64,000 nucleotides of DNA from Olsenella porci (GTDB lineage: Bacteria; Actinomycetota; Coriobacteriia; Coriobacteriales; Atopobiaceae). The notes beneath the pieces were generated by a model that made no database searches, had not been told where the DNA came from, and worked only from the letters and a program-made list of their open reading frames with translations. Shown here piece after piece: positions 1 to 8,908 of the stretch (position 1 is its first letter; every line of letters starts with the position of its first letter). Both the position numbers and the translations under genes were made by a program. The stretch spans positions 62,001 to 126,000 of the forward strand of contig NZ_VUNC01000003.1 of assembly GCF_009695875.1 (NCBI RefSeq), written 5' to 3'.

Positions 1-2
1 AG

Positions 3-1223
3 GCTGCCGCGCCGGCAGGCGGGGAGGCGCCGAGCCGCCTCGACTGCGACGTGGTGATCGTGGGCTGCGGCGTGAGCGGGCTCTACGCGGCGTACAACCT
101 GCCGCGCGCGCTCAGGATCGTGATGCTCTCGAAGGAGGACGTGGCGACCTGCGACTCCATGCTGGCGCAGGGCGGCATCTGCGTGATGCGAGATCGCGAC
201 GACTACGACTCGTGGTTCGAGGACACCATGCGGGCGGGTCACTACGAGAACCGCGCCCAGAGCGTTGACACCATGATCTGGAACTCGCGCGACGTGATCT
301 TCGAGCTCATGCGCCTGGGCGTCCGCTTTGACCGCACCCCGCAGGGCGGGCTCGACTACACCCGCGAGGGGGCGCACTCGCGGCCGCGCATCGTGCACCA
401 CGAGGACGTGACCGGGCGCGAGATCACCACGCACCTTCTCGCCCAGGTCCGTCAGCTGCCCAACGTCACCATACTGGAGAACACGGTGATGGACGACCTG
501 CTGGTGGAGGGAAGCGCGTGTGCCGGGGTGCATGCGGTGCGCCCGGATGGCACGGGCCTCTCGCTTCGCGCCCGCGACACCATCCTGTGCACGGGCGGCA
601 TCGGCGGCACGTACGAGCACAGCACCAACTACCGATGCCTCACGGGGGACGGCTGTCGCATCGCGGCAGCGCATGGGGTGGAGCTGGAGCACATGGACTA
701 CGTGCAGATTCATCCCACCACGCTGTACACCACCAAGCCGGGGCGTTCGTTCCTCCTCAGCGAGTCGTGCCGCGGCGAGGGGGCGATCCTGCTGGACAAC
801 TCGGGCAAGCGCTTCTGCGACGAGCTGCAGCCGCGTGACATCGTGAGCCAGAACATCCTGGCCAAGATGCGCGAGGAGGGCTCAAGGCACGTGTGGCTGA
901 GCTTCCAGAACGTTCCGCGTGACGTCGTCACGGGTCACTTCCACCACATCTACGAGACCTGCCTGGAAGAGGGGTATGACATCCTGAGGGAGCCCGCCCC
1001 CGTGGTTCCCGCCCAACACTACCTGATGGGCGGCATCCACGTGGACCAGAACTCCAAGACCACCATGGACCACCTGTACGCGGCGGGCGAGACCAGCTGC
1101 AACGGGGTCCACGGCAAGAACCGCCTGGCGTCGAACTCGCTGCTCGAGAGCATGGTGTTCGCCCGGCTGGCGGCACGCGACATCGTACGGGGGAGGCACG
1201 CGCAATGGATCCAGTCACGCTGA
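3..1223 (+). CDS. nadB: L-aspartate oxidase (5' end outside window)
   Basis: Flavoprotein that oxidises L-aspartate to iminoaspartate, the first step of de novo NAD synthesis. The reading frame is already open at base 3, before the first GTG at 51, so the true start lies upstream. The FAD-binding glycine motif GCGVSG follows at once, then a substrate-site HPTT and the late motif AAGETSCNGVHGKNRLASN. The protein stops soon after that motif, so it lacks the long C-terminal helical domain of E. coli NadB (about 540 residues) and is a short-form enzyme. It overlaps nadC by 19 bases, indicating translational coupling. nadA probably precedes it, but that is not visible. Confidence 0.93.
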   Translation, partial: AAAPAGGEAPSRLDCDVVIVGCGVSGLYAAYNLPRALRIVMLSKEDVATCDSMLAQGGICVMRDRDDYDSWFEDTMRAGHYENRAQSVDTMIWNSRDVIFELMRLGVRFDRTPQGGLDYTREGAHSRPRIVHHEDVTGREITTHLLAQVRQLPNVTILENTVMDDLLVEGSACAGVHAVRPDGTGLSLRARDTILCTGGIGGTYEHSTNYRCLTGDGCRIAAAHGVELEHMDYVQIHPTTLYTTKPGRSFLLSESCRGEGAILLDNSGKRFCDELQPRDIVSQNILAKMREEGSRHVWLSFQNVPRDVVTGHFHHIYETCLEEGYDILREPAPVVPAQHYLMGGIHVDQNSKTTMDHLYAAGETSCNGVHGKNRLASNSLLESMVFARLAARDIVRGRHAQWIQSR

Positions 1224-2065
1224 GGCTCAAGGCCGAGCCACTCATCCTCATGGCGCTCAACGAGGACATCACGAGCGAGGACGTGTCCACGGCGTCGGTC
1301 GTGGACGCGGACGAGTGGGGGCAGGTGAGCCTGATCGCCAAGGAGGATGGCGTCATCTGCGGGCTCGACGTGTTCGAGCGAACGTTCCAGCTGCTGGATC
1401 CCAAGGCGCACGCGGAGCTCGGCGTGGGCGAGGGCGACGAGGTGACGTCCGGCCAGGTGCTGGGAACCGTCTACGGCCACGTGGCCGCGCTCCTCTCCGG
1501 CGAGCGCGTGGCACTCAACTACCTCCAGCGCATGAGTGGCATAGCCACGCTCACCCGCAGGATGTGCCGCGTGCTCGAGGGCACGAACACCCGGCTGGTG
1601 GACACGCGCAAGACCACGCCCAACATGCGCGTGTTCGAGAAGGAGGCCGTGCGCGTGGGCGGCGGCACCAACCACCGCTACAACCTGAGCGACGCCGTGA
1701 TGCTCAAGGACAACCACATCGACGCCGCCGGAGGCATCGGCCCCGCGGTTGCCGCCGCGCGCTCGCACGCGAGCTTCGTGACGAAGGTGGAGGTCGAGAC
1801 CGAGACGCTCGACCAGGTTGCCGAGGCGCTTGACGCGGGGGCCGACATCATCATGCTGGACAACATGGATCACCAGACCATGGGCAAGGCGGTGTCGATG
1901 ATTGGCGGCCGAGCCGTTACGGAGGCGTCCGGCAACGTGGGACCACAGAACCTCGCCGCTCTGGCCGACCTGGGTGTGGACATCGTGAGCTCCGGGGCCC
2001 TGACCCACTCGGCACCGATCCTGGACCTGAGCCTGAAGCACCTCACGGTCACGGGGAGGGCCTAG
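1205..2065 (+). CDS. nadC: nicotinate-nucleotide diphosphorylase (carboxylating)
   Basis: Quinolinate phosphoribosyltransferase: quinolinate + PRPP gives nicotinate mononucleotide, CO2 and PPi. At 286 residues it has the family's normal length. Visible signature motifs are DTRKTTP (residues 133-139), GGGTNHRYNLSD (152-163) and LKDNH (167-171), which line the PRPP/quinolinate site. The ATG lies inside the end of nadB, and the stop is one base from the next start, so nadB-nadC-niaR form one operon. Assignment is firm from motifs and context. Confidence 0.96.
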   Translation: MDPVTLRLKAEPLILMALNEDITSEDVSTASVVDADEWGQVSLIAKEDGVICGLDVFERTFQLLDPKAHAELGVGEGDEVTSGQVLGTVYGHVAALLSGERVALNYLQRMSGIATLTRRMCRVLEGTNTRLVDTRKTTPNMRVFEKEAVRVGGGTNHRYNLSDAVMLKDNHIDAAGGIGPAVAAARSHASFVTKVEVETETLDQVAEALDAGADIIMLDNMDHQTMGKAVSMIGGRAVTEASGNVGPQNLAALADLGVDIVSSGALTHSAPILDLSLKHLTVTGRA

Positions 2066-2066
2066 C

Positions 2067-2612
2067 ATGGCCGGCGACGGGGAGCGCCGCCGCCAGCGCC
2101 TGGTCGCCGCCCTCGCGCATGCGAAGGGACCGGTCCCGGGCAAGCGACTGGCGGAGGCGCTGGGCGTGAGCCGCCAGGTGATCGTGCAGGACGTGGCGCT
2201 GCTGCGTTCGTCCGGAACCAACGTCGCCTCGACCAACCGCGGCTACGTGCTGGTGGAGGCCCAGGGGCACAGTCGAACGTTCAAGGTGCGCCACACCGCC
2301 GATCAGATAGAGGAGGAGCTTAACCTCTTCGTGGACCTGGGCGGCACGGTGGAGGACGTGGTGGTGAACCACCGCACCTACGGCAGGCTCAAGGCCAAGC
2401 TTGGCATCGCGAGTCGGCGAGACGTGCGACGCTACCTGGACGACATCCGCTCCAGCAAGTCCACGCCCCTCTCCACCATCACCTCGGGCTACCACTTTCA
2501 CCACGTGAGCGCCCCCAGCGAGGACGTGCTGGACGACATCGAGGACGCCCTGAGGGAGCGTGGGTTCCTGGTCGACCGCCTGCCCTACGAGCTGGGCCAG
2601 GACCTGGACTAG
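2067..2612 (+). CDS. niaR: NiaR-type transcriptional repressor of NAD synthesis (HTH + 3H domain)
   Basis: 181 residues. An N-terminal winged helix-turn-helix (about 5-60, containing LAEALGVSRQVIVQDVALLR) is followed by a 3H domain with conserved histidines (H76, H102, H143/145/146). Proteins of this family (YrxA/NiaR) bind nicotinate through a metal held by the 3H domain and repress NAD biosynthesis and niacin uptake genes. Starting two bases after nadC, it very likely autoregulates the nad operon; the operator would be upstream of the window. Family assignment is strong; the ligand is inferred from the family. Confidence 0.9.
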   Translation: MAGDGERRRQRLVAALAHAKGPVPGKRLAEALGVSRQVIVQDVALLRSSGTNVASTNRGYVLVEAQGHSRTFKVRHTADQIEEELNLFVDLGGTVEDVVVNHRTYGRLKAKLGIASRRDVRRYLDDIRSSKSTPLSTITSGYHFHHVSAPSEDVLDDIEDALRERGFLVDRLPYELGQDLD

Positions 2613-2722
2613 CGTCGGGGGGGCCGGGAGGGGGTTCCCGCCGCCGGGAGCGGGTGGAAGTGCGTCCGTGCTCGTCTCCCCCATCTGCCTTATCCAATAC
2701 CTCGTGGGGGCCATGCTTTGCG

Positions 2723-2742
2723 TGTACATTAGTTTCTGTACA
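2723..2742. promoter_or_regulatory. paired TGTACA sites upstream of ilvE (possible operator)
   Basis: Two perfect TGTACA palindromes start 14 bases apart in the 267-bp gap before the aminotransferase gene. They are enclosed by a weaker GCGTGTAC / GTACGCG inverted arrangement ending near 2755. Spacing is a little over one helical turn. No regulator is identified. A short hairpin GTGC/GCAC follows near 2815-2830. The rest of the gap shows nothing clear apart from the ribosome site AAGGAG just before 2880. Confidence 0.35.
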
Positions 2743-2879
2743 TTTTGGGGTACGCGTGATGACTTGTTTCAGAACAGTGACCTCTTAGGGGCCTGATTGG
2801 AGCGGGTAGTACACTGTGCGTCACTGCACACGATAGGTGTCAGAGGGTAAGTTTCGCGTCATCCAGAAGGAGCATTCCA

Positions 2880-3923
2880 ATGGAGAAGAAGGACATCGAT
2901 TGGGGTAGTCTTGGGTTTGCGTACCAGCACACCGACTACAGCTACGTCTCCAACTACAAGGACGGGAAGTGGGACGAGGGCACCCTTACCCCCGACCACA
3001 CGGTCACGCTGTCCGAGTGCGCCGGCCTTCTCCACTACTGCCAGGAGGTCTTCGAGGGCCTCAAGGCATACACCACCAAGGACGGCGACGTGGTGTGCTT
3101 CCGTCCCGACCAGAACGCCGAGCGCATGTACAACTCGGCCCAGCGCCTCTGCATGCCGCCGTTCCCCAAGGACCGCTTTGTGAAGGCGGTCGAGGAGGTC
3201 GTGAAGGCTAACGCCGCGTGGGTGCCGCCCTTTGGCTCTGGCGCAACGCTGTACATCCGCCCGTTCATGTTTGCCACGGGAGACGTGATTGGCGTCAAGC
3301 CCGCGACCGAGTACCAGTTCCGCATCCTGGTCACCCCGGTGGGCCCGTACTACAAGGGCGGCGTGCACCCCGTCAAGCTGCAGGTCTCCAAGTACGATCG
3401 CGCCGCGCCCCACGGCACCGGCAACATCAAGGCCGGCCTCAACTACGCCATGAGCCTGTATCCCAGCGTCGAGGCGCACAGCAAGGGCTATGCCGACAAC
3501 ATGTTCCTGGACCCCCAGACCCGCACCTACGTTGAGGAGTCCGGCGGCGCCAACATCCTGTTTGTGAAGGAGGACGGCACGCTCGTGGTGCCCAAGTCGT
3601 TCACCGACTCAATCCTGCCCTCCGTCACCCGCCGCTCACTGGTGGACGTGGCCACCAAGATGCTCGACATGAAGGTTGAGCAGCGCCCGGTCAAGTTCCA
3701 GGAGATCCTGGATAACGAGTTTGTGGAGGCCGGCATGTGCGGCACCGCTGCGGTCATCTCGCCGGTGGGCGAGGTCGACACCGACGACGTGCACTACGTC
3801 TTCAAGAGTGGCATGGAGAACGTGGGCCCCGTCATGAAGAAGCTGCGCGAAACCCTCACCGGCATCCAGTCCGGCGAGATCGAGGACAAGTTTGGCTGGG
3901 TCCACAAGATCGACGTGGAGTAG
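2880..3923 (+). CDS. ilvE: branched-chain amino acid aminotransferase
   Basis: PLP enzyme (fold type IV) interconverting Leu/Ile/Val and their 2-oxo acids with glutamate/2-oxoglutarate. 347 residues, of the longer eukaryote-like BCAT2 type. Motifs seen: EVFEGLKAY (57-65), FRPDQNAERM (74-83), YIRPFM (125-130), and the PLP lysine K184 in GTGNIKAGLNYA. Later GGANILFV and GTAAVISPVG match the cofactor-phosphate loops. The start follows AAGGAG by 8 bases. It is a stand-alone gene with a hairpin behind it. Confidence 0.95.
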   Translation: MEKKDIDWGSLGFAYQHTDYSYVSNYKDGKWDEGTLTPDHTVTLSECAGLLHYCQEVFEGLKAYTTKDGDVVCFRPDQNAERMYNSAQRLCMPPFPKDRFVKAVEEVVKANAAWVPPFGSGATLYIRPFMFATGDVIGVKPATEYQFRILVTPVGPYYKGGVHPVKLQVSKYDRAAPHGTGNIKAGLNYAMSLYPSVEAHSKGYADNMFLDPQTRTYVEESGGANILFVKEDGTLVVPKSFTDSILPSVTRRSLVDVATKMLDMKVEQRPVKFQEILDNEFVEAGMCGTAAVISPVGEVDTDDVHYVFKSGMENVGPVMKKLRETLTGIQSGEIEDKFGWVHKIDVE

Positions 3924-3949
3924 CCGGTACGACCAAGTGTCACCAGTTG

Positions 3950-3981
3950 GAGGGGCGTCTGCCACGGGGCGGGCGCCCCTC
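3950..3981 (+). terminator. hairpin after ilvE
   Basis: GAGGGGCG (3950-3957) pairs with CGCCCCTC (3974-3981), 27 bases beyond the ilvE stop. There is no long T run behind it, so termination efficiency is uncertain. Confidence 0.55.
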
Positions 3982-4084
3982 TCGCCTTGCCATGGGGCCT
4001 GGCCCAGGGGCGGGGGAGAGGCACGTTCTTAAGCTTCCTCGAAGCGTCGTGCCATGGTGATGGGCTCCGGTGACGGGAGGAAAA

Positions 4085-4145
4085 GGCCCCTCGCGCCCGG
4101 GGAGACTCTTCCCAACGGGACGGCAGGGGCCGTCCCCCGAAGGGA
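4085..4145 (+). promoter_or_regulatory. two mutually exclusive hairpins in the leader of the exported-protein gene
   Basis: GGGACGGC (4117-4124) and GCCGTCCC (4129-4136) form a perfect 8-bp stem with a 4-base loop, ending five bases before the ribosome site GGGAG. Alternatively GGCCCCT (4085-4091) pairs with AGGGGCC (4125-4131), which would destroy that stem. This is the geometry of an RNA switch or attenuator, but no ligand class is recognisable. Confidence 0.35.
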
Positions 4146-4154
4146 GTTGCTCTC

Positions 4155-5402
4155 ATGCAGAACGAAGGTGCGACACAGGGGTTTCGGGACGATCCGCTCG
4201 CCGAGCCGGTGCGTTGGTGGCGCAGGTCTCCCGCAAACACATCCACGCTCTCTAAGGCCGTCTGCGTCATGGCGGCAAGCTTTGCCCTCACGGCGGTCCT
4301 GGGCGGCACCTATCCCACGCACGCACTGGCGGTCGACGAGACGGGCGGCCAAGCGGCTGTGGCGTCGGCTGACTCTGACGGGGCCGACTCGGCGGCGTCG
4401 GCGCACGGCCCTACGGATGTTGGCTCGTCGGGTGAGGGCGCGGTCGGCGCGGCGCATGTGACGACCGCGACCGAGGGTTCGTCGGCGGAATCCGACGACG
4501 GCACGGGCTCCCGGGGCGTGGCGTTCTCCTCCACCGACCAGCGTCGCCAGACAATGGGCGCGACGGTCTCCCAGACGGCTGAGACCCACGTGGAGGCGCT
4601 GCGCGAAGAGGCCGAGACCAGCACGCCCGCGTCCCTTTCGGTTGCCGCGGCATACGTCTCGGAGGAGAGGGACGAGGACTCCGATGACGCGACCGCTCCC
4701 AAGGGGCAGGACGACGGGACCGACTCCAACGCCACCGCCGGCTCCGAGGGCACGAGGCAGATTGCCGACGCCGTGATCACGTCGACCATGGGCAAGAGCC
4801 CGGCGGTCGAGGTCAGTGGGGGAACGAGCCTGGCGGCGGTGCGCTCGACGGTGGTCTCGGTGGCGCCTGGCGACGGGGCCGACGTGGTTGCGGTTGCCGC
4901 GGACGGGGCCTCGTCCGTCTCGCTTGGCGAGGGCTCCACGGCATCGGCGCGCGGCGTCAGGAGCGTGGCGGTGAGCGCAACGGGTTCCGGCACCACTGCG
5001 ACCCTGAGCGATGCGTCAGCGTACGCGTCGGGCAGCGGCTGCGCGGCACTCCAGGCGGCGGATGGCGCGAGCGTGATCATGACCGGCGGCTCGCTCGAGG
5101 CAACGGGTGGCACGGCCCTGCGCGCGGAGGGGGAGGGCTCGAGCATCCGCGTCAGCGGGGCGCAGGTGCTCTCCCACGCGAGCCTTGCAGAGCTTGCAGG
5201 AGATGTGGCGGTCGAGCTGAGCGGCGTCGAGAGCACGAGCGAGCATGCACCTGCCGTCTACGTTGCAGCCGGGGTCCCCACTCTCAGGCTGACCAACGGG
5301 ACGGTCGTGCACGGATCCGTCGTGCTGGCGGGGGAGGCGGACATCGACATCCAAACGGACTCGACCTCGCGGCTGGACGGGTCCATCGTGAGGGTTGCGT
5401 AG
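4155..5402 (+). CDS. exported Ala/Ser/Thr-rich protein of unknown function
   Basis: 415 residues. A long hydrophilic N-terminus (about 33 residues) precedes a hydrophobic segment (SKAVCVMAASFALTAVLGG, about 34-52) and an AxA-like cleavage region near THALA, as in long actinobacterial signal peptides. The mature part is strongly acidic and rich in A, S, G, T and V. From about 190 it contains short Val/Ser/Gly repeats suggestive of a right-handed beta-helix (for example GGSLEATGGTALRAEGEGSS). No LPXTG motif or membrane anchor is visible, so it is probably secreted. The start is fixed by GGGAG seven bases upstream. Function unknown. Confidence 0.7.
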   Translation: MQNEGATQGFRDDPLAEPVRWWRRSPANTSTLSKAVCVMAASFALTAVLGGTYPTHALAVDETGGQAAVASADSDGADSAASAHGPTDVGSSGEGAVGAAHVTTATEGSSAESDDGTGSRGVAFSSTDQRRQTMGATVSQTAETHVEALREEAETSTPASLSVAAAYVSEERDEDSDDATAPKGQDDGTDSNATAGSEGTRQIADAVITSTMGKSPAVEVSGGTSLAAVRSTVVSVAPGDGADVVAVAADGASSVSLGEGSTASARGVRSVAVSATGSGTTATLSDASAYASGSGCAALQAADGASVIMTGGSLEATGGTALRAEGEGSSIRVSGAQVLSHASLAELAGDVAVELSGVESTSEHAPAVYVAAGVPTLRLTNGTVVHGSVVLAGEADIDIQTDSTSRLDGSIVRVA

Positions 5403-5504
5403 CGGCGGCATGCTTCGCGGGCAGGGGAGAGGGGCGTGGCTGCCGGGCCGTCGCTCCCCCTTTGCTCCTGTGGCGGGGGGTGCCCGCTGCGAGTGGGACG
5501 ATAG

Positions 5505-5528
5505 GCCTCGCGTCCCGAGACGCGAGGC
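5505..5528. terminator. hairpin between convergent genes
   Basis: GCCTCGCGT (5505-5513) pairs perfectly with ACGCGAGGC (5520-5528), loop of 6. It sits between the exported-protein gene and the aldo/keto reductase coming from the other side. No T tract on either strand; nothing else is evident in 5403-5633. Confidence 0.45.
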
Positions 5529-5633
5529 ATGGTTGAAGCCTTGGAACACGGCCCCAAGCCGAGCCCCTCGAAGGCTCGCAACTTGGGGGTGCCCCGCCGG
5601 GCGCGAATCGCCAGCAGCTAGTCCTCGCGGGCT

Positions 5634-6491
5634 CTAGCTCAGGGTTCGGGCGAGCATGTCAGCTTCGTCCTGCGGGCTCTCGAAGGTGCGCGGGTCTCCA
5701 CTCAGCCGACGGGAGTCGTCGTGGAGAGCCGAGATCGCGTCCATCTCGGCATTGGTGAGCTCGAAGCCAAAGAGGTCGAGGTTCTCCCTCATGCGCTCGG
5801 GGTGCACGGACTTGGGGATCACCACGCGACCCGACTGCACGTGCCAGCGCAGCACCACCTGCGCACAGGTGACACCGTGTGCCTCCGCCGCCGCGCGGAC
5901 GGGTGCGGACTCGATGTCGCGGCCGCGACCGAGCGGCTGGTAGGCTTCAACCACCACATCGTGCGCCCCGCACCAGGCGCTGACCTCGGGCTGCCAGAAG
6001 CGCGGGTGAGACTCGATCTGATCGACCGCTGGGACCACACCCGTCTCGAGCACCAGCCGCTGGAGGTGCCCCACCAGGAAGTTGGACACGCCGATCTCGC
6101 GCACCGCACCCTCGTCGCGAAGCTCCGCCAGGGCTCGCCAGGTCTGAACGTAGAGGTCGCGCGCCGGGCACGGCCAATGGATGAGGTAGAGGTCGACGAC
6201 GTCCACCCCAAGCCGCTCCCTTGATTCCTCGAACGCACGTAGCGCCTGGTCATGACCCTGGTCGCAATTGCGGAGCTTGGCGGTCACAAACACCTTGCCC
6301 GCCATGCCGGTTGCCCGGAGAGCGGCGCCCACCTCCCTCTCGTTGAGGTATGCCGCGGCACCGTCTATGTGGCGGTAGCCCTGCTCCAGGGCCTGCTCAA
6401 CCGCCTCCTGCGTTCTCTCGCGAGGAATCTTGAAGGTGCCAAACCCCACCTGGGGGATCATCGTGCCGTTTGATAGCTTGAGGCTCTCCAT
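5634..6491 (-). CDS. aldo/keto reductase
   Basis: 285-residue cytosolic NADPH-dependent carbonyl reductase of the AKR superfamily ((alpha/beta)8 barrel). The catalytic tetrad is visible: D43, Y48 (in GAAAYLNE), K72 (VTAKLRN) and H105 (YLIHWPCP). The late IPKSVHPERMREN motif binds the NADPH 2'-phosphate. The frame extends about 100 codons further upstream, but this ATG is chosen because it begins the canonical strand MESLKLSNGTMIPQVGFGTF and is preceded by GAGGGGAG. Natural substrate unknown; 2,5-diketo-gluconate-reductase-like enzymes are typical relatives. Confidence 0.9.
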   Translation of the reverse strand: MESLKLSNGTMIPQVGFGTFKIPRERTQEAVEQALEQGYRHIDGAAAYLNEREVGAALRATGMAGKVFVTAKLRNCDQGHDQALRAFEESRERLGVDVVDLYLIHWPCPARDLYVQTWRALAELRDEGAVREIGVSNFLVGHLQRLVLETGVVPAVDQIESHPRFWQPEVSAWCGAHDVVVEAYQPLGRGRDIESAPVRAAAEAHGVTCAQVVLRWHVQSGRVVIPKSVHPERMRENLDLFGFELTNAEMDAISALHDDSRRLSGDPRTFESPQDEADMLARTLS

Positions 6492-6790
6492 GGTCGCTCC
6501 CCTCTCCCTGGGTCGTCCAGAGGCCAAGCTACCACGTTCGTTGGGGCATGGGGGCGATTCCGCGCTCCTTGGTAACGCATCGGAACCCGTCTCCTTACGA
6601 CGCCGTGGCAAAGATGTCCAGCACGTATCGGGAGGGGAGAGACCCGCTTTCCAAGTTGCAAACTCCGGGCAAACGAAGTCTGTCCCTCGCGCCCGGATGC
6701 TAGCATCGGCATCGGTTGGTCCCCATTGGCCTGCGGATACTGGGGTGGGGAGGGTGCGTGGTCGCCCGTCCCCGCGCAAGGGAGGCACTG

Positions 6791-7879
6791 ATGACAAAGC
6801 GACTCAGGCTCACCGTGGACGGAACGGAGCTGTACGCGGACCTCCTGACCAAGGAGGCGCCCCTCGCCTGCATCGAGATGGAGCGTGCCGGGCGCTTTAG
6901 GACGGTGCTCTTTGCCGCGAACGTGTGCTATGGGGAGATGACCTTCAACACGCCCGTCGCGGACTACTGGGGCGAGCAGAACGTCCAGGCAGAGACCGAG
7001 CCCGGGGATGTGACGTTCTACAACGACTGGAGCTCGGTGTGCGTGTTCACGCGCAGGATGGAGCAGTTTGGGCCGGGGGCAAAGTTCGCGCAGGTGAGGG
7101 AGGAGGACCTCCCTGCCTTCCAGCGGCTTGCCGAGCGCGCGTGGCACGAGCAGCCCATCACGGTGGAGGTCGAGGTCGTGAGCGATGCCCCCGGGGACGA
7201 GCCGTGCGCCCTGCCGGCGCCGGAGCGGCTGTTCCCGCTGCCCGCCCCCAAGACGCTTGAGGTCAGGGTGCTCGAGGACGAGCTCGAGGCCATCTGGCTC
7301 AAGCGACCAGGCGAGATCGACCGCATGGTGGAGCGCAACGCCCAGACGGGGCGCGAGTTTGGGGTGTGGGCGTATGCCTGGGGCGAGGCCGTCACGCTCG
7401 CCGACTTCCTGCGCGTGCTGTTGGGGATGGCATACGAGCGTGAGGGGAGCGTGCGCACGCTGCGGGCGGTCGCTGCCCGGGAGCTGAGGTTCTTCTCGCC
7501 CATCTTCAGGGACTCGGCGCATATGGCGCACGTCTCCGAGCTGCTTGAGGAGGCGGCGGCAGCATACGGCGAGGTCGTGTCGTTTGCCGAGTTCTATGCG
7601 CTCACGCGCGCGGTTCAGCGCTACCTGGTGCAGCTGAGCTTCTGGCTCGACATGGAGCTGCCGTGGGGCGGCGTGAGTGCGCTCGTGCATCGTGCCTGGA
7701 ATCCCGAACTGTCGGACCCCAACCTCCCTGGCGGTGCTGATGGGGTCGCCGAGCGTGACGGCAGGGAGAGCAAGGGCAAGAGGGAAAAGGACAAGTCGAA
7801 GAGCGGCGGCAAGGGCAAGGACCGCAAGAAGGGCAAGGGTCACAAGGGCAAGTCGAAGGGCCACGGCAAGGGGAAGTAG
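6791..7879 (+). CDS. cyclophilin-like (DUF3830-type) protein with Lys/Gly-rich tail
   Basis: 362 residues; the start follows GGAGG at 6781. Residues 1-110 (strands around LTVDGTELYADLL and CYGEMTFNTP, then GDVTFYNDWSS) look like the cyclophilin-fold DUF3830 family; this is a moderate-confidence call. The middle (about 130-310) is mixed helical with no recognised domain. The last about 40 residues are almost only K, G, S, R, D and H (KGKGHKGKSKGHGKGK at the end), a disordered polycationic tail suited to nucleic-acid or polyanion binding. No signal peptide. Stand-alone gene, divergent from the aldo/keto reductase. Function unknown. Confidence 0.65.
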   Translation: MTKRLRLTVDGTELYADLLTKEAPLACIEMERAGRFRTVLFAANVCYGEMTFNTPVADYWGEQNVQAETEPGDVTFYNDWSSVCVFTRRMEQFGPGAKFAQVREEDLPAFQRLAERAWHEQPITVEVEVVSDAPGDEPCALPAPERLFPLPAPKTLEVRVLEDELEAIWLKRPGEIDRMVERNAQTGREFGVWAYAWGEAVTLADFLRVLLGMAYEREGSVRTLRAVAARELRFFSPIFRDSAHMAHVSELLEEAAAAYGEVVSFAEFYALTRAVQRYLVQLSFWLDMELPWGGVSALVHRAWNPELSDPNLPGGADGVAERDGRESKGKREKDKSKSGGKGKDRKKGKGHKGKSKGHGKGK

Positions 7880-7930
7880 GGGGTCGAAAAGCGCCTTGCA
7901 GGTCGCCGGACGGTCCCTTCGGCGAGGGGT

Positions 7931-8157
7931 GCTGAGGAAATGCGACCTGTGGCAATCTAAAGCCGTCTCGACTGGGGAAAGTCGGGCTTTGTCCATGAGC
8001 GCTACCTCGAATCGCTGCCACGGCTCCGTTTTTTCTCAGCGGATATGGCTTGCCAGACCTCACCGATTGCCACAACTCGAGATTCCTCAGTAGGTGTAGT
8101 CCTGAAGGCTCTCGGGGATACCTCCCGAGATTGCCATGGCTCGCTCTTCCGCAGCAG
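7931..8157. repeat. interspersed 30-nt repeat, cluster 1 (four clear copies)
   Basis: Copies: 7931-7957 (+), 8011-8040 (-), 8065-8090 (-) and 8129-8157 (-). In the + sense the family reads CCTGCTGAGRAAA, then three variable bases, then GAGYTGTGGCAATC. The first two copies face each other, so a long imperfect stem could form. Degenerate relatives may lie near 8252-8280. The same family recurs at 16.2-16.4 kb. No open frame, transposase or target duplication accompanies them. Confidence 0.75.
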
Positions 8158-8908
8158 GGGACCACGACTGGGCGATGGGCTGGGCAGCAAACTCCAGAAG
8201 TGAGTGCCTTCCGCGTTTCTCGCCCGTGGATGATCTTGCGTTTCACCGGCTGTCTGACGGAAATGGCTCCAGCAATGGCGGCAAACTCCCGACGTGAGCA
8301 CTCACTACGGGCTCCCGTTGCCATGGAAGGGAGTCAACTGCGGATGGACGTCTGCGCTACCTGGGCAAACGCGCGGACTTTACGGGGGCTCGTCGACGGC
8401 CGTCCTCCCCAGACCGCTCACATCGGGACTTTGCTGCCACTGAGATTGCGCCCCTCGGTCAAGGTGAAGGGGCGGCGGCCACGTGCGTGCCTTCCTCCTT
8501 GACCTTGAAGTACTTCCCTGCACTCATGGGGACGTTTGCCTGACGTCGTTGCCAGGCTGGCCGGGAAGAAGGCGGACTGTCTTCAAAGGATCCCTCTGGC
8601 ATCCCCCGCGAGTCCTTTTCCTCAATTGCCTGACGAGAGTGGTCGCTTGCGAATTGGATAGATACCGGAGGGAGCGTTCGAGGAGCTCCCACACCAAGAA
8701 GGCTTCGGCTGCGGGCGATCAGCACCCTCACCCGCGAGGAGTCCCAAACCCAACCGCGGAGCCCCCACCACCCCGCACGCGCCGCACCGATGTGCGCGAC
8801 GCCAGGCGTATACTGCCCAGCGATGGCCGTGGAAGGCGCTGCGCGACGCGCACCGCTCGTGGCCGCGGCCAAGGGACGCGCTGAAGGCGCGGGAAAGCGA
8901 GACAGAGC
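8158..8908. other. gene-free stretch upstream of hisS
   Basis: About 750 bases without a credible gene: open frames here lack ribosome sites and protein-like composition. A second short similarity (GCAAACTCC, then GTGAG 6-7 bases later) occurs twice, near 8187-8203 and 8281-8298. No T-box or other tRNA-sensing leader is recognisable before hisS. The promoter for hisS should lie here but I cannot place it confidently. Confidence 0.5.
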
